Notes under the pieces: model-generated
Told to the model about the DNA's origin: nothing
Database searches by the model: none
The model's input: the letters and a program-made list of their open reading frames with translations, nothing else
Translations under genes and position numbers: made by a program
Shown here: positions 8,267-18,056 of the stretch, one piece after another
How positions within the stretch are numbered: the first letter of the stretch is position 1
Layout of the letters: each line of letters opens with the position of its first letter
DNA from: Sphingomonadaceae bacterium
GTDB lineage: Bacteria > Pseudomonadota > Alphaproteobacteria > Sphingomonadales > Sphingomonadaceae
Assembly (NCBI GenBank): GCA_947472735.1
Contig: CANJBY010000019.1
Span: 1 to 35,098, forward strand
Direction: 5' to 3'
Length of the DNA: 35,098 bases

Positions 8267-8914
8267 TCAGCCGGCGATGATCTTCTCGATCGCGGCGGTG
8301 ACGTGGTCCATCTCTGCCATACCGTTGACCCTGCTGACAATCCCGCGCGCGTCATAGATCGGCAGGATCGGCGCGGTCTTGGCCCGATACTCGGCCATCC
8401 GCGTACGCACGGTCTCCTCGTTGTCGTCGGGCCGGCGCTTGAATTCGGTCGATCCGCACTTGTCGCAGACGCCAAGCTGGCGCGGTTGCTCGAACTTGTC
8501 GTGATAGCCCTTGCCGCAATTGGCGCAGGTGAACCGGCCAGTGATGCGTTCGACCAGAGCGTCCTCATCAACATCAAGCTCGATCACGTGATCGAGCTTG
8601 CGGCCGCGCGCTGAAAGAATCGCGTCGAGTGATTCCGCCTGCGCTGCCGTGCGCGGATAGCCGTCGAAGATGGCGCCGGTGCTCGGCCCCATGGCGTCGA
8701 GCTCTTCGCCGATCAGGGCCGAGACGATCTCGTCCGAGACAAGTTCGCCGCGCTCCATCACCGACTTGGCCTGCAGCCCGACAGGCGTGCCGGCCTTCAC
8801 CGCCGCGCGCAGCATGTCGCCGGTGGAAAGCTGGCGCATCCCGTGGCGTTCCACGAGCCGCTGCGCCTGCGTGCCTTTGCCCGCGCCCGGAGGTCCCAGC
8901 AGGATTATGTTCAC
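8267..8914 (-). CDS. adk: Adenylate kinase (long, zinc-lid form)
   Basis: A 215-residue enzyme that interconverts ATP+AMP and 2 ADP. The P-loop is GPPGAGKGT (residues 7-15). AMP-binding TGDMLRA and DGYPRT (84-89) are present. The LID domain holds four cysteines (Cys130, Cys133, Cys150, Cys153 in CANC...CDKC), the zinc-binding version of the lid. It lies 34 bases after secY, its standard place in bacterial spc operons. Confidence 0.98.
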   Translation of the reverse strand: MNIILLGPPGAGKGTQAQRLVERHGMRQLSTGDMLRAAVKAGTPVGLQAKSVMERGELVSDEIVSALIGEELDAMGPSTGAIFDGYPRTAAQAESLDAILSARGRKLDHVIELDVDEDALVERITGRFTCANCGKGYHDKFEQPRQLGVCDKCGSTEFKRRPDDNEETVRTRMAEYRAKTAPILPIYDARGIVSRVNGMAEMDHVTAAIEKIIAG

Positions 8915-8948
8915 GGCAATCCCCCTCTTGTTCCCTCAAGCCGCGCGT

Positions 8949-10316
8949 TTAGCGCAGCCGGCCCTTGAGCTTGGCCTTCTTGATCAGATCACCATACTGG
9001 TGCGCCAGCAGATGCGACTGGATCTGAGTGATGGTATCGACCGTGACGTTGACCACAATCAGCAGGCTGGTGCCGCCTGCGAAGAACAGCCCCAACCCGG
9101 TCTGCGCGATGAACCACTCGGGGATGACGCAGACGATGGTGATGTAGGCCGCGCCGATCACGGTAATGCGGGTCAGCACGTAATCGAGATAAGTGGCGGT
9201 GTTCTTGCCAGGGCGAATGCCCGGGATAAAGCCGCCATTGCGCTTGAGGTTGTCCGCCGTCTCTTCCGGGTTGAACACCACTGCGGTGTAGAAGAAGCAG
9301 AAGAAGATGATCCCGACGGCATAGAGCAGCATGTAGAGCGGCTTGCCGTGCGCGAGGTACTGGTTGAGCGAAACGATGATGCCGCCTGCGGTCGAATCCG
9401 GGCTCACCGAATTGCCGGCAAACTGGGTGATGGTGAGCGGCAGGAGCAGCAACGAGCTGGCGAAAATCGGCGGGATCACGCCCGCGGTATTGATCTTCAG
9501 CGGTAAGTGGCTGCGATCGGCCTGCATCATGCCGTTCTGCGTCGCGCGCTTGGGATATTGGATCAGCAGCCGCCGGGTGGCGCGCTCCATGAAGCAAATG
9601 AACAGGATCATCGCCACCAGCGTCGCAATCAGGGCAACGATGGTGAAGGGTCCGACCGAGCCCGAGCGTCCACCTTCAAACAGGTTGCCAATGAACTTCG
9701 GCATCTGCGCGACAATGCCGGCCATGATGATCAGAGAGGTGCCGTTGCCGATCCCTCGCGAAGTGATCTGCTCGCCCAGCCACAGCAGGAACATCGTCCC
9801 GCCGATCAGGCTGATGACCGCGCCAACGCGGAACATCATGCCGGGATTGACGACTGCCTGAAGACCCGACGAGGCGCTATAGGCCTCAAGCCCGGAAGCA
9901 ATGAACCACCCTTGGATGGCCGTCAGCAACACGGCGCCGTAGCGCGTGTACTGGTTGAGCTTCTTGCGTCCGGTCTCGCCTTCCTTCTTCAGCGCGCCGA
10001 GCGCCGGATGGAGCGAGGCCGCAAGCTGCACCACAATCGAGGCGGTGATGTAAGGCATCACGCCGAGCGCAATAAGGCTCATGCGCTCAAGGCTGCCGCC
10101 CGAGAAGGTGTTGAAGATGTCGAGAATTCCGCCGCGGGTCTGCGCGTAAAGCGATTCCAGGATCAGCGGATTGACGCCGGGCAGCGGCACGAAGCTCAGG
10201 AAGCGAAAGACGATCAGCGCGCCCACCGTGAACCAGATCCGGTTCTTGAGCTCGGTCGCCTTGGAGAAATTCGCGAGATTCAAATTGCTCGCGATATTGT
10301 CGGTCCGTGAAGCCAT
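8949..10316 (-). CDS. secY: Preprotein translocase subunit SecY
   Basis: A 455-residue channel subunit of the SecYEG translocon with ten predicted membrane helices. Recognisable blocks are RIWFTVGALIVFRFLSFVPL, GGSLERMSLIALGVMPYITA, the cytoplasmic loop FMERATRRLLIQYPKRATQ and the later loop RNGGFIPGIRPGKNTATYLD. It lies downstream of rplO with a 127-base spacer that holds two hairpins. The Shine-Dalgarno sequence is weak (AAGG 12 bases before ATG). Confidence 0.98.
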   Translation of the reverse strand: MASRTDNIASNLNLANFSKATELKNRIWFTVGALIVFRFLSFVPLPGVNPLILESLYAQTRGGILDIFNTFSGGSLERMSLIALGVMPYITASIVVQLAASLHPALGALKKEGETGRKKLNQYTRYGAVLLTAIQGWFIASGLEAYSASSGLQAVVNPGMMFRVGAVISLIGGTMFLLWLGEQITSRGIGNGTSLIIMAGIVAQMPKFIGNLFEGGRSGSVGPFTIVALIATLVAMILFICFMERATRRLLIQYPKRATQNGMMQADRSHLPLKINTAGVIPPIFASSLLLLPLTITQFAGNSVSPDSTAGGIIVSLNQYLAHGKPLYMLLYAVGIIFFCFFYTAVVFNPEETADNLKRNGGFIPGIRPGKNTATYLDYVLTRITVIGAAYITIVCVIPEWFIAQTGLGLFFAGGTSLLIVVNVTVDTITQIQSHLLAHQYGDLIKKAKLKGRLR

Positions 10317-10338
10317 CGGAATTGAATGCCTTGGTAGG

Positions 10339-10353
10339 GGTCCGTTCCGGACC
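10339..10353 (-). promoter_or_regulatory. Short hairpin before secY
   Basis: GGTCCG-TTC-CGGACC is a perfect 6-bp stem with a three-base loop (GAA on the mRNA), 22 bases before the secY start. Confidence 0.4.
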
Positions 10354-10406
10354 GCGTATCAACCCCATATAGGGATGCGGCGGCGATGTCCAAACCCCGT
10401 AAACGC

Positions 10407-10436
10407 GCCATCCCCACAGTCACCTGCGGGGATGGC
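10407..10436 (-). promoter_or_regulatory. Strong GNRA-capped hairpin after rplO
   Basis: On the mRNA (minus strand) a 9-bp stem GCCATCCCC/GGGGATGGC continues through a G-U pair into CAG/CTG and a GUGA tetraloop. It starts 7 bases after the rplO stop. No U-run follows, so an mRNA-stability, processing or attenuation role fits better than termination. Confidence 0.6.
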
Positions 10437-10443
10437 AGAAGCG

Positions 10444-10962
10444 TTACTTGGCGGCCTTGTTGGCCTCGCGGCGCGCCGTCTTCTTCTCGTGTTCGCTTGG
10501 CTGGGCTTCCGGAAGCGCGACGCTGCCGCCGGCCTTTTCGACCGCCTCGCGGGCACCCTTCGACACACCGGCAACAGCGAAGCTGGCCTTGGCCGAGAAA
10601 TCACCCTTGGCGAGCAGGCGCACGCCGTTCTTGCCGCCACGGGCAAGACCAGCAGCCTTGAGCGCGGCATGATCGATCACCGCCTTGGCGTCGAGCTTGC
10701 CGGCGTCGATCGCCTTCTGGATCAGGCCCAGATTCACCTCGGCATAATCCTTGGCGAAGATGTTGTTGAAGCCGCGCTTCGGGATCCGCATGTGCAGCGG
10801 CATCTGGCCGCCTTCGAAGCCGTTGACGGAAACGCCCGAACGCGCCTTGGCGCCCTTCTGGCCGCGCCCGGCAGTCTTGCCCTTGCCCGAGCCGATACCA
10901 CGTCCGACGCGCATGCGACCCTTGCGGGCGCCGTCGTTGTCACGGATGTCATTGAGTTTCAT
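10444..10962 (-). CDS. rplO: 50S ribosomal protein L15
   Basis: A 172-residue L15: [20 protein letters not shown] then [20 protein letters not shown] and [19 protein letters not shown] are the family blocks that thread into 23S rRNA. It is longer than the ~145 residues of E. coli because of a charged C-terminal tail ([20 protein letters not shown]). It lies between rpmD and secY. Confidence 0.97.
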   Translation of the reverse strand: MKLNDIRDNDGARKGRMRVGRGIGSGKGKTAGRGQKGAKARSGVSVNGFEGGQMPLHMRIPKRGFNNIFAKDYAEVNLGLIQKAIDAGKLDAKAVIDHAALKAAGLARGGKNGVRLLAKGDFSAKASFAVAGVSKGAREAVEKAGGSVALPEAQPSEHEKKTARREANKAAK

Positions 10963-11006
10963 GTTCTTGCACTCGCTTTCGCTTTAGTCGCGCTTGATGG
11001 GAAACA

Positions 11007-11025
11007 GCCCGGCGCTTGGCCGGGC
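11007..11025 (-). promoter_or_regulatory. Hairpin in the rpmD-rplO spacer
   Basis: GCCCGGC-5 bases-GCCGGGC is a perfect 7-bp stem 10 bases after the rpmD stop; on the mRNA strand it is followed by TGTTTC, a poor U-run. It may slow polymerase or protect the mRNA end. Confidence 0.45.
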
Positions 11026-11034
11026 CGGATTAGG

Positions 11035-11211
11035 TCAGTCGACCACCGCTACCATGTGCGGCAGCTTGGCGATCGCACCGCGAACTTCGGCGGTGTCTTC
11101 CAACTCCACCACGCGGTGCATCTTGCCAAGGCCCAGACCGATCAGAATCTTCTTCTGATGTTCCGGGCGACGGATCGGGGAACCGATCTGCTTGAGCTTG
11201 ATCTTCGCCAT
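11035..11211 (-). CDS. rpmD: 50S ribosomal protein L30
   Basis: A 58-residue gene, read directly from the sequence because it is short: [20 protein letters not shown], then [20 protein letters not shown] and [18 protein letters not shown]. This is the standard short bacterial L30, with the conserved GLGLxKMHxVVELEDT block. It begins 5 bases after the rpsE stop, in the conserved order rpsE-rpmD-rplO. Confidence 0.97.
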   Translation of the reverse strand: MAKIKLKQIGSPIRRPEHQKKILIGLGLGKMHRVVELEDTAEVRGAIAKLPHMVAVVD

Positions 11212-11216
11212 CAGAC

Positions 11217-11939
11217 TTACTCCGTGATCGCTTCAGCGGCAGCTTCCGCTTCCGCGACGTTGGCGCCGCCACGACCCAGCAGGTCGGAGACCTTCTTGCC
11301 GCGACGCTGGGCAACCGACTTCGGCGAAGTCTGCTCAGTCAGCGCGTCGAACGTGGCGCGGATCATGTTGTAGGGGTTCGAGGTGCCGACCGACTTGGTC
11401 ACCACATCGGCCACGCCCAGGCTCTCGAAGACGGCCCGCATCGGGCCACCAGCGATGATCCCGGTACCGGCCGGAGCCGACCGCAGGTTGACCTTGCCGG
11501 CGCCGAAACGACCCTTGCCGTCATGGTGCAGGGTGCGGCCTTCCTTGAGCGGAACGCGAACCATTTTCTTCTTGGCCGAAGCCGTTGCCTTGGTGATGGC
11601 TTCCGGCACTTCGCGTGCCTTGCCATGACCGAAGCCGACGCGGCCCTTACCATCGCCCACCACGACCAGCGCAGCAAAGCCGAAGCGCTTGCCGCCCTTC
11701 ACGGTCTTGGAGACGCGGTTGATGTGGACGAGCTTTTCGATCAGCTCTTCGCCGCCCTCGTCGTCGCCGCCACGGCCGCGACGCTCACGGTCACCACGAC
11801 CCCGGCCGCGATCACCGCCGCCCCGATCGTTACCACCGCGGCCACGGCCACGGCCGCGAGCTTCACGCTGTTCGCCCCCTTCGGGGGCCGCAGGTGCCGC
11901 TTCAACGGCGACGGCTTCAATGTTGGTTTCGTCAGCCAT
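11217..11939 (-). CDS. rpsE: 30S ribosomal protein S5 with RG-rich N-terminal extension
   Basis: A 240-residue S5, about 70 longer than E. coli S5. The core begins near residue 66 ([20 protein letters not shown]) and contains [40 protein letters not shown] and [20 protein letters not shown]. The extra N-terminus has an acidic/Ala start (residues 1-24) followed by a dense Arg-Gly-Asp repeat ([29 protein letters not shown]). S5 helps decoding accuracy and 30S head movement. The extension is probably disordered and could bind RNA. Confidence 0.97.
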   Translation of the reverse strand: MADETNIEAVAVEAAPAAPEGGEQREARGRGRGRGGNDRGGGDRGRGRGDRERRGRGGDDEGGEELIEKLVHINRVSKTVKGGKRFGFAALVVVGDGKGRVGFGHGKAREVPEAITKATASAKKKMVRVPLKEGRTLHHDGKGRFGAGKVNLRSAPAGTGIIAGGPMRAVFESLGVADVVTKSVGTSNPYNMIRATFDALTEQTSPKSVAQRRGKKVSDLLGRGGANVAEAEAAAEAITE

Positions 11940-11941
11940 GC

Positions 11942-12292
11942 TCAGAACTCCAGCCCGCCTTCGCGGGCGGCATCAGCCAGCGCCTTGACGCGGCCATGGA
12001 ACAGGAAACCGCCGCGATCAAACACGACGGCGGTAACGCCAGCCTTCTTGGCTGCTGCGGCCAGGTCCTTGCCAACCTTGGCAGCAGCCTCGACATTGGC
12101 GCCAGGGCCCTTCGCGCCTTTGACCAGCGTCGATGCGGCGGCCACGGTGCGGCCTTCGGCATCGTCGATGATCTGCGCGTACATGTGGCGGCCCGAACGA
12201 TGGACCGACAAACGCGGGCGCCCACCGGCGCGAGCCTTGAGAGCGGTACGGACCCGCCGGCGACGGCGGTCGAACAGGGAAAGCTTGCCCAT
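11942..12292 (-). CDS. rplR: 50S ribosomal protein L18
   Basis: A 116-residue L18 beginning [20 protein letters not shown], with [20 protein letters not shown] and [21 protein letters not shown]18 binds 5S rRNA with L5. The ATG at 12292 overlaps the rplF stop by one base (TAATG), which fixes the start; the longer open frame upstream lies within rplF. Confidence 0.97.
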   Translation of the reverse strand: MGKLSLFDRRRRRVRTALKARAGGRPRLSVHRSGRHMYAQIIDDAEGRTVAAASTLVKGAKGPGANVEAAAKVGKDLAAAAKKAGVTAVVFDRGGFLFHGRVKALADAAREGGLEF

Positions 12293-12825
12293 TACTTCTT
12301 CTTCCCTTCCTTGCGGAAGATGAACTCGCCGCGGTATTTGATGCCCTTGCCCTTGTAAGGCTCGGGCTTGCGCCACTTGCGAATCTCGGCCGCAACCTGG
12401 CCGACCTTCTGCTTGTCGATGCCGGAAATCTCGATCGTGGTGTTGTCCGGCGTCTTGATCTCGATGCCCTCGGGCACGGAATAATCGACGTCGTGGCTGT
12501 AACCGAGTTGCAGCTTCAGGTTCTTGCCCTGGGCATTCGCACGGTAACCGACACCGGTGATCTCGAGGACCTTGGTGTAACCTTGGGTCACGCCGGTAAC
12601 GAGGTTGTCGACCAGCGTGCGCTGCATGCCCCAGAAGGCTCGCGCCTGCTTGGTGTCGTTAGCCGGCTTCACCAGGATGGAGCCTTCTTCAACGCCGTAG
12701 CTGATTTCGTCGCGCAAGGTCAGCGTCAGGGTACCCTTCGGACCCTTGACCGACAGCACGCCGTTCTCGATCGAGGCGGTAACGCCGGCCGGCACGGGGA
12801 CCGGCTTTTTGCCGATGCGGCTCAT
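12292..12825 (-). CDS. rplF: 50S ribosomal protein L6
   Basis: A 177-residue L6: [20 protein letters not shown] at the start, [20 protein letters not shown] in the middle, and the C-terminal [20 protein letters not shown] signature. L6 sits near the sarcin-ricin loop and factor-binding site. It overlaps both neighbours by one base (TGATG with rpsH, TAATG with rplR). Confidence 0.98.
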   Translation of the reverse strand: MSRIGKKPVPVPAGVTASIENGVLSVKGPKGTLTLTLRDEISYGVEEGSILVKPANDTKQARAFWGMQRTLVDNLVTGVTQGYTKVLEITGVGYRANAQGKNLKLQLGYSHDVDYSVPEGIEIKTPDNTTIEISGIDKQKVGQVAAEIRKWRKPEPYKGKGIKYRGEFIFRKEGKKK

Positions 12826-13220
12826 CAGAACACCTCCGCCAGCACTTCGCCACCGACGTTGGCAGCGCGCGCTTCGGCATCCGAAAGCACGCCACGCGGC
12901 GTCGAGACGATGGTGATGCCAAGGCCGTTGCGCACCACCGGGAGTTCCTTCGAACCCGAGTAGACGCGGCGGCCGGGCTTCGAGACGCGAGCGACGTGCT
13001 TGATCGCCGGCTCGCCTTCGAAATACTTCAGCTCGATGCGCAGCTGCGGGTGAACGCCGGTGGCGTCCTCCGTGTAGCCGCGGATATAGCCTTCACGCTG
13101 CAGCACTTCGAGTACGCGAGCGCGCAGCTTCGAAGCCGGCGAAAGAACAGAGTCCTTCTTCGCCTGCTGGCCATTGCGGATGCGGGTGAGCATATCACCC
13201 AGGGGATCGGTCATTGCCAT
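12825..13220 (-). CDS. rpsH: 30S ribosomal protein S8
   Basis: A 131-residue S8: [20 protein letters not shown] at the start and the C-terminal [20 protein letters not shown] block. S8 binds the central domain of 16S rRNA; in E. coli it is also the repressor of the spc operon. Its stop overlaps the rplF start by one base. Confidence 0.98.
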   Translation of the reverse strand: MAMTDPLGDMLTRIRNGQQAKKDSVLSPASKLRARVLEVLQREGYIRGYTEDATGVHPQLRIELKYFEGEPAIKHVARVSKPGRRVYSGSKELPVVRNGLGITIVSTPRGVLSDAEARAANVGGEVLAEVF

Positions 13221-13232
13221 CCTGTTTACCCC

Positions 13233-13538
13233 TTACCAGCTTGACTTGGTCACGCCGGGGATCATGCCTTTGTTGGCAAGATCACGCAGCTCGATGCGGC
13301 ACAGGCCGAATTTGCGGTAGTAGCCGCGCGGACGCCCGGTAGTGGCGCAACGGTTGCGCACCCGGGTGGGGTTCGCATTGCGGGGTACTTCAGCAAGCTT
13401 CAGCCGCGCGATCAGACGCTCGGTCTCGTCGAGCGACTTGTCGTCGGCAACGGACTTCAGCCGCGCATACTTGGCCGCGTACTTCTTCACGAGCTTCTTG
13501 CGCCGCTCGTTCTTGTTTACGGAACTCAGTTTCGCCAT
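13233..13538 (-). CDS. rpsN: 30S ribosomal protein S14 (zinc-free form)
   Basis: A 101-residue S14 of the long, zinc-independent type: it has no CxxC pairs; Cys appears only singly in [20 protein letters not shown]. The end [15 protein letters not shown] is typical. It sits in the 30S head and lies between rplE and rpsH. Confidence 0.98.
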   Translation of the reverse strand: MAKLSSVNKNERRKKLVKKYAAKYARLKSVADDKSLDETERLIARLKLAEVPRNANPTRVRNRCATTGRPRGYYRKFGLCRIELRDLANKGMIPGVTKSSW

Positions 13539-13558
13539 GGACTTAAGCTCTCTCTAAC

Positions 13559-14137
13559 TCAGGCCGCTTGTGCGGTTTCGGCTTCCGCCGGGAACGGGAA
13601 ACCGAACAGGCGAAGCAGCTCGCGCGCTTCATCGTCGGTCTTGGCAGTGGTGGTGACGATGATGTCCATCCCACGCACCTTCTCAATCTGGTCGTAGCTG
13701 ATCTCTGGGAAGATGATCTGCTCCTTGAGACCCATCGCGTAGTTGCCGCGCCCGTCGAAGCTCTTCGGGTTCAGCCCGCGAAAGTCACGGATGCGGGGCA
13801 TCGCCACGGTGATCAGGCGATCAAGAAATTCGTACATGCGTTCGCGGCGCAGGGTGACCTTGCAACCGATCGGCATGCCTTCACGCAGCTTGAACTGCGC
13901 AATCGACTTCTTGGCCTTGGTAATCACCGGCTTCTGGCCCGCGATCAATTCCATCTCGGCAGCAGCGGTCTGGACCTTCTTCTTGTCCTGGCTCGCCTCG
14001 CCTACGCCCATGTTGATCGTGATCTTCTCGATCTTGGGGACTTCCATCGCATTCTTGTAGCCGAAACGCTCGGTCATCGCCTGGGCGACCACCTCGTCGT
14101 AACGTGCACGCATGCGGGGGACATACTTATCAGCCAT
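13559..14137 (-). CDS. rplE: 50S ribosomal protein L5
   Basis: A 192-residue L5 with [40 protein letters not shown] and the C-terminal [21 protein letters not shown]5 binds 5S rRNA in the central protuberance. The start overlaps the rplX stop by 8 bases (ATGGCTGA), a coupled arrangement. Confidence 0.98.
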   Translation of the reverse strand: MADKYVPRMRARYDEVVAQAMTERFGYKNAMEVPKIEKITINMGVGEASQDKKKVQTAAAEMELIAGQKPVITKAKKSIAQFKLREGMPIGCKVTLRRERMYEFLDRLITVAMPRIRDFRGLNPKSFDGRGNYAMGLKEQIIFPEISYDQIEKVRGMDIIVTTTAKTDDEARELLRLFGFPFPAEAETAQAA

Positions 14138-14453
14138 CGATCTTCTCCCCGGACTTGGCCGCTACGCGAACTTTCGTGCCGTCCTTGCCGGCCTCGAAAC
14201 GAACGCGTGTAGCCTTGCCGGTCTTGGGGTCGGCAATGCCGACCTTGCTGATTGCCATCGGCGCCTCACGGCGGTCGATCCCGCCCTGCGGGTTGGTCTG
14301 GCTCGGCTTGCGGTGACGCACGGCGATATTCACGCCGGCAACCAACACCTTGCCCTCCTTGGGGAGGACCTGGAGGACGGTGCCCGAACGGCCCTTGTCC
14401 TTGCCCGAGCGGACGACAACGCTGTCACCCTTCTTGATCTTCGCGGCACCCAT
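14130..14453 (-). CDS. rplX: 50S ribosomal protein L24
   Basis: A 107-residue L24 with the KOW motif [20 protein letters not shown] and [21 protein letters not shown]24 starts 50S assembly. The ATG at 14453 is chosen: it overlaps the rplN stop by one base (TGATG); the codon just before it is GTG and would add a second Met-like start. Confidence 0.97.
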   Translation of the reverse strand: MGAAKIKKGDSVVVRSGKDKGRSGTVLQVLPKEGKVLVAGVNIAVRHRKPSQTNPQGGIDRREAPMAISKVGIADPKTGKATRVRFEAGKDGTKVRVAAKSGEKIDG

Positions 14454-14821
14454 CACAGCACCTCCGGAGCAAGCGAGATGATCTTCATGTAGCCCTTGCC
14501 GCGCAGTTCGCGCACGACCGGTCCGAAGATACGCGTGCCGATCGGCTCCGCGTTCTTGTTGATCAGCACGGCGGCGTTGCTGTCAAAGCGGATGACGCTG
14601 CCATCGGTGCGGCGCACTTCCTTGCGGGTGCGCACGATTACCGCGCGATGGACGTCGCCCTTCTTGACGCGCGCCCGGGGCTGCGCTTCCTTCACCGACA
14701 CCACGATGATGTCGCCGACGCCGGCCGTCCGGCGCTTGGACCCGCCCAGCACCTTGATGCACTGGACGCGCTTCGCGCCGCTGTTGTCAGCGACGTCGAG
14801 GTTGGATTGCATCTGGATCAT
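14453..14821 (-). CDS. rplN: 50S ribosomal protein L14
   Basis: A 122-residue L14: [40 protein letters not shown] and the C-terminal [12 protein letters not shown]14 contacts 16S rRNA at an inter-subunit bridge. It lies between rpsQ and rplX. Confidence 0.98.
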   Translation of the reverse strand: MIQMQSNLDVADNSGAKRVQCIKVLGGSKRRTAGVGDIIVVSVKEAQPRARVKKGDVHRAVIVRTRKEVRRTDGSVIRFDSNAAVLINKNAEPIGTRIFGPVVRELRGKGYMKIISLAPEVL

Positions 14822-14886
14822 CGATCCGGTTCCTTCTCACTGGCTTGCCGGAACCCGTCCGGCAGTTCCAAATCTGGTTACTTGCC

Positions 14887-15156
14887 TCAGACGTCGGCTT
14901 CGATCGCGGCGGTCTTGCCCGTCTGGACCCGTTCGATAACCTTCCAGCTCTTCAGCTTGGACATCGGACGGGTTTCCTCGATGCGGACAATCTCGCCGGA
15001 CTTGCAGGCGTTGTCTTCGTCATGTGCGTGATACTTCTTCGAGCGGCGGATGATCTTCCCGTAGAGCGGGTGCTTCACCTTACGCTCGACCTTGACCACG
15101 ACGGTCTTGTCGGTCTTGTCGGAGACGACGGTGCCGATCAGGATACGCTTGGGCAT
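14887..15156 (-). CDS. rpsQ: 30S ribosomal protein S17
   Basis: An 89-residue S17: [40 protein letters not shown] and the [18 protein letters not shown] end of the family. It binds the 5' domain of 16S rRNA. Located 12 bases after rpmC. Confidence 0.98.
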   Translation of the reverse strand: MPKRILIGTVVSDKTDKTVVVKVERKVKHPLYGKIIRRSKKYHAHDEDNACKSGEIVRIEETRPMSKLKSWKVIERVQTGKTAAIEADV

Positions 15157-15168
15157 ACGTCTGGCTCC

Positions 15169-15384
15169 TTACTTGGCCACGCGGGCGCGTTCGCCCTGCA
15201 GTGTCTTGATGCGGGCAATGTCACGGCGCACTTCCTTGATGCGCGCCGGACGTTCCAGCTGGCTGGTCGCGGCCTGAAAGCGCAAGTTGAATGCCTCGCG
15301 CTTCAGCTCGGCCAGGTCGCCGGTCAGCTGGTCGTCGCTCTTGGCGCGCAGATCCCCAACCTTGTTAGAGCTCGTGTTGGCCAT
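15169..15384 (-). CDS. rpmC: 50S ribosomal protein L29
   Basis: A ~71-residue helical L29 with [20 protein letters not shown] and [21 protein letters not shown]29 lies at the tunnel exit near L23. Two consecutive ATGs (15387 and 15384) overlap the rplP stop (ATGATG); either may start the protein. Confidence 0.96.
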   Translation of the reverse strand: MANTSSNKVGDLRAKSDDQLTGDLAELKREAFNLRFQAATSQLERPARIKEVRRDIARIKTLQGERARVAK

Positions 15385-15818
15385 CATTCGGCTCCCAGGT
15401 GGCTGGTGTCGCCCAGTCGGGCCACGACCTTGGTCTTGATCGGCAGCTTCATCGCAGCGCGGCTGAAAGCCTCGGCGGCGAGCGGACCGGCAACGCCGTC
15501 CAGCTCGAACAGGATGCGGCCAGGCTTGACGCGGGCTGCCCAGTATTCGACCGAACCCTTGCCCTTGCCCTGACGGACTTCGGCGGGCTTCTTCGACACC
15601 GGCACGTCCGGGAAGATGCGGATCCAGAGACGACCCTGGCGCTTGATGTGGCGCGTGATCGCACGGCGAGCCGCTTCGATCTGGCGGGCGGTGACGCGCT
15701 CGGGCTCCATGGCCTTGAGGCCATAGGAACCGAAGTTGAGGTCAGTGCCTCCCTTCGCATCGCCCTTGATCCGGCCCTTGAAGGCCTTGCGGAACTTGTG
15801 TTTTTTCGGTTGCAGCAT
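15384..15818 (-). CDS. rplP: 50S ribosomal protein L16
   Basis: A 144-residue L16: [25 protein letters not shown]-type block [20 protein letters not shown] and [21 protein letters not shown]16 organises the A-site and peptidyl transferase region. Arg82 in EVRQGKGKG corresponds to E. coli Arg81, the residue hydroxylated by RoxA/YcfD; a roxA-like gene lies at 26034-27185. Confidence 0.98.
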   Translation of the reverse strand: MLQPKKHKFRKAFKGRIKGDAKGGTDLNFGSYGLKAMEPERVTARQIEAARRAITRHIKRQGRLWIRIFPDVPVSKKPAEVRQGKGKGSVEYWAARVKPGRILFELDGVAGPLAAEAFSRAAMKLPIKTKVVARLGDTSHLGAE

Positions 15819-15821
15819 GGC

Positions 15822-16532
15822 TTAGTTCCTGCGGTCGTCGCGGGCCGGACGCACGCCGGAGGTCTGAGCCTCCAGCATCAAACGGTCCTGCGCCATCGGA
15901 TCATGGCCGAGAATCTCGCCCTTGAAGATCCAGCACTTGATGCCAATGATCCCGTAAGCGGTCAGAGCCTCGGCTTCGGCGTAGTCGATGTGGGCGCGCA
16001 GCGTATGCAGCGGCACACGGCCTTCACGGTACCACTCGACGCGAGCGATCTCGGCGCCGCCAAGACGTCCACCACACGTGATCTTGATGCCCTCGGCGCC
16101 AAGCCGAAGAGCAGACTGCACGGCCCGCTTCATCGCACGGCGGAAAGCCACGCGGCGAATGAGCTGGTCGGCGATGCCCTGGGCAACAAGCTTGGCATCG
16201 ATTTCCGGCTTGCGAATCTCGACGATGTTCAGCTTGACGTCGCTGTCGGTCATCTTGGCCAGCTGCAGGCGCAGCTTTTCAATGTCCGCGCCCTTCTTGC
16301 CGATGATGACACCGGGGCGTGCGGCATAGATCGAAACGCGGCACAGCTTGGCCGGACGCTCAATCACTACCTTGGAGATCGCGGCCTGCGGCAGCGTTTC
16401 CATGACGAACTTGCGAATCTTGAGGTCTTCCTCAAGCAGCTTCGCATAGCCCTTGCCTTCGGCGTACCAGCGGCTGTCCCAGGTCCGGTTGATCTGGAGG
16501 CGCAGGCCAATGGGATTGCTCTTGTGACCCAT
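15822..16532 (-). CDS. rpsC: 30S ribosomal protein S3
   Basis: A 236-residue S3: [20 protein letters not shown], the KH motif [16 protein letters not shown] and [21 protein letters not shown]3 lines the mRNA entry tunnel. It ends with a short basic tail and is followed 3 bases later by rplP. Confidence 0.98.
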   Translation of the reverse strand: MGHKSNPIGLRLQINRTWDSRWYAEGKGYAKLLEEDLKIRKFVMETLPQAAISKVVIERPAKLCRVSIYAARPGVIIGKKGADIEKLRLQLAKMTDSDVKLNIVEIRKPEIDAKLVAQGIADQLIRRVAFRRAMKRAVQSALRLGAEGIKITCGGRLGGAEIARVEWYREGRVPLHTLRAHIDYAEAEALTAYGIIGIKCWIFKGEILGHDPMAQDRLMLEAQTSGVRPARDDRRN

Positions 16533-16535
16533 GGT

Positions 16536-16925
16536 TCAGGCCTCCCCAGCTTCATCAGAGGTTTCACGGACCACGATGCGGAGCCGGCTGATCGGCTTCA
16601 GGATGCGCGTGGACTTGCCACGGCCGCGGGTGTGGAACCGCTTCATGGTGATCGACTTGCCGACCGAAGCCTCGGCGACGACAAGCGCGTCGACATCGAG
16701 GTTGTGATTGTTTTCCGCGTTAGCGATCGCCGAAGCGAGCACCTTCTTCGCGTCAACAGCCATTGCCTTGGTCGAGAACGACAGGATGTTCATCGCGTCT
16801 TCTGCCTTGCGGCCGCGGATCAGGGCAGCGACGAGGTTCAGCTTCTGAGCCGAACCACGGATCGTCGTGCCGACCGAAAGCGCTTCCTTCTCGCCTACGC
16901 GGCGCGGGGATTTTGCCTTGCTCAT
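16536..16925 (-). CDS. rplV: 50S ribosomal protein L22
   Basis: A 129-residue L22 with KLNLVAALIRGRKAEDAMNI, SFSTKAMAVDAKKVLASAIA and the hairpin that reaches into the peptide tunnel (KRFHTRGRGKSTRILKPISR). Its ATG overlaps the rpsS stop by one base (TGATG). Confidence 0.98.
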   Translation of the reverse strand: MSKAKSPRRVGEKEALSVGTTIRGSAQKLNLVAALIRGRKAEDAMNILSFSTKAMAVDAKKVLASAIANAENNHNLDVDALVVAEASVGKSITMKRFHTRGRGKSTRILKPISRLRIVVRETSDEAGEA

Positions 16926-17203
16926 CAGCGCTTGCCCTTCTTGTCAGCGGCATGACCCGGGAATGTGCGCGTGGGCGAAAATTCGCCAAGCTTGTGGCCG
17001 ACCATTTCCTCGCTGACCGAAACGGGGACGAACTTGTGCCCGTTGTAGACGCTGAAAGTCAGACCGACGAACTGCGGCAGGATCGTCGAACGCCGCGACC
17101 AGGTCTTCACCGGGCCGGTGCGATTGCCAGCTTCCTGCGCGGCTTCCGCCTTCTTCAGCAGGTGCAGATCGACGAAGGGGCCTTTCCAGACGGAACGTGC
17201 CAT
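16925..17203 (-). CDS. rpsS: 30S ribosomal protein S19
   Basis: A 92-residue S19: [40 protein letters not shown] and [21 protein letters not shown]19 forms a complex with S13 in the 30S head. It lies between rplB and rplV. Confidence 0.98.
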   Translation of the reverse strand: MARSVWKGPFVDLHLLKKAEAAQEAGNRTGPVKTWSRRSTILPQFVGLTFSVYNGHKFVPVSVSEEMVGHKLGEFSPTRTFPGHAADKKGKR

Positions 17204-17209
17204 GGTGGC

Positions 17210-18046
17210 TTACCTCTTCTTCTTGGCGTGACGCGAACGGATGATCAACTTGTCCGTCTGCTTGTTGTTGCGGGTGCGGGCACCCTTGGTCGGCTTGCCC
17301 CACGGGGTGACCGGATGGCGGCCGCCCGAGGTGCGGCCTTCGCCGCCGCCGTGCGGGTGATCGACCGGGTTCTTGGCGACGCCGCGAGTCAGCGGACGCC
17401 GGCCCTGCCAGCGCGTGCGACCGGCCTTGCCGAAGTTCTGGTTCTGGTTGTCGGGGTTCGAAACCGCGCCAACCGTGCCCATGCAATCGCCGCGCAGGTA
17501 ACGCTGTTCGCCCGAGTTCAGGCGCACGATCACCATGCCGCGATCGCGACCGACCAGCTGCACATAGGTCCCGGCGGAACGGGCGATCTGCCCGCCCTTG
17601 CTCGGCTTCATCTCCACGTTGTGGCAGATGGTGCCGACCGGCATCTGGCTGAGCAGCATGGCGTTGCCCGGCTTCACGTCGGTCTTCTCACCGGCGATGA
17701 CGGTGTCTCCTTCGGCAAGGCGCTGCGGCGCGAGGATATAAGCGAGTTCACCGTCCTCGTACTTCACCAGCGCGATGAACGCGGTGCGGTTGGGATCGTA
17801 TTCGAGCCGCTCGACAGTGGCCGGCATGTCCCACTTACGACGCTTGAAGTCGATAAAGCGGTACTTCTGCTTGTGGCCGCCGGCGATACCGCGCGAGGTC
17901 ACATGACCCTTGTTGTTGCGGCCGCCGGTCTTGTGCTTGCCTTCGGTCAGCGCCTTTACGGGCTTGCCTTTCCACAGCGACGACTTGTCGACGAGGATCA
18001 GCGCGCGCCGTGAGGGGCTGGTCGGGTTATAGTTCTTGAGTGCCAT
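17210..18046 (-). CDS. rplB: 50S ribosomal protein L2
   Basis: A 278-residue L2 starting at [25 protein letters not shown] precedes this ATG, and the frame open further upstream lies in rplW. It has [20 protein letters not shown] and the peptidyl-transferase-proximal [20 protein letters not shown] with the conserved His. L2 is needed for subunit joining. Confidence 0.98.
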   Translation of the reverse strand: MALKNYNPTSPSRRALILVDKSSLWKGKPVKALTEGKHKTGGRNNKGHVTSRGIAGGHKQKYRFIDFKRRKWDMPATVERLEYDPNRTAFIALVKYEDGELAYILAPQRLAEGDTVIAGEKTDVKPGNAMLLSQMPVGTICHNVEMKPSKGGQIARSAGTYVQLVGRDRGMVIVRLNSGEQRYLRGDCMGTVGAVSNPDNQNQNFGKAGRTRWQGRRPLTRGVAKNPVDHPHGGGEGRTSGGRHPVTPWGKPTKGARTRNNKQTDKLIIRSRHAKKKR

Positions 18047-18056
18047 CGTCCCGCCC

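Noticed and set aside
15399..18013. Plus-strand open frames of 518 and 416 codons antisense to the S10-operon genes
   Set aside because: Same antisense artefact; the opposite strand is fully explained by well-known ribosomal protein genes.
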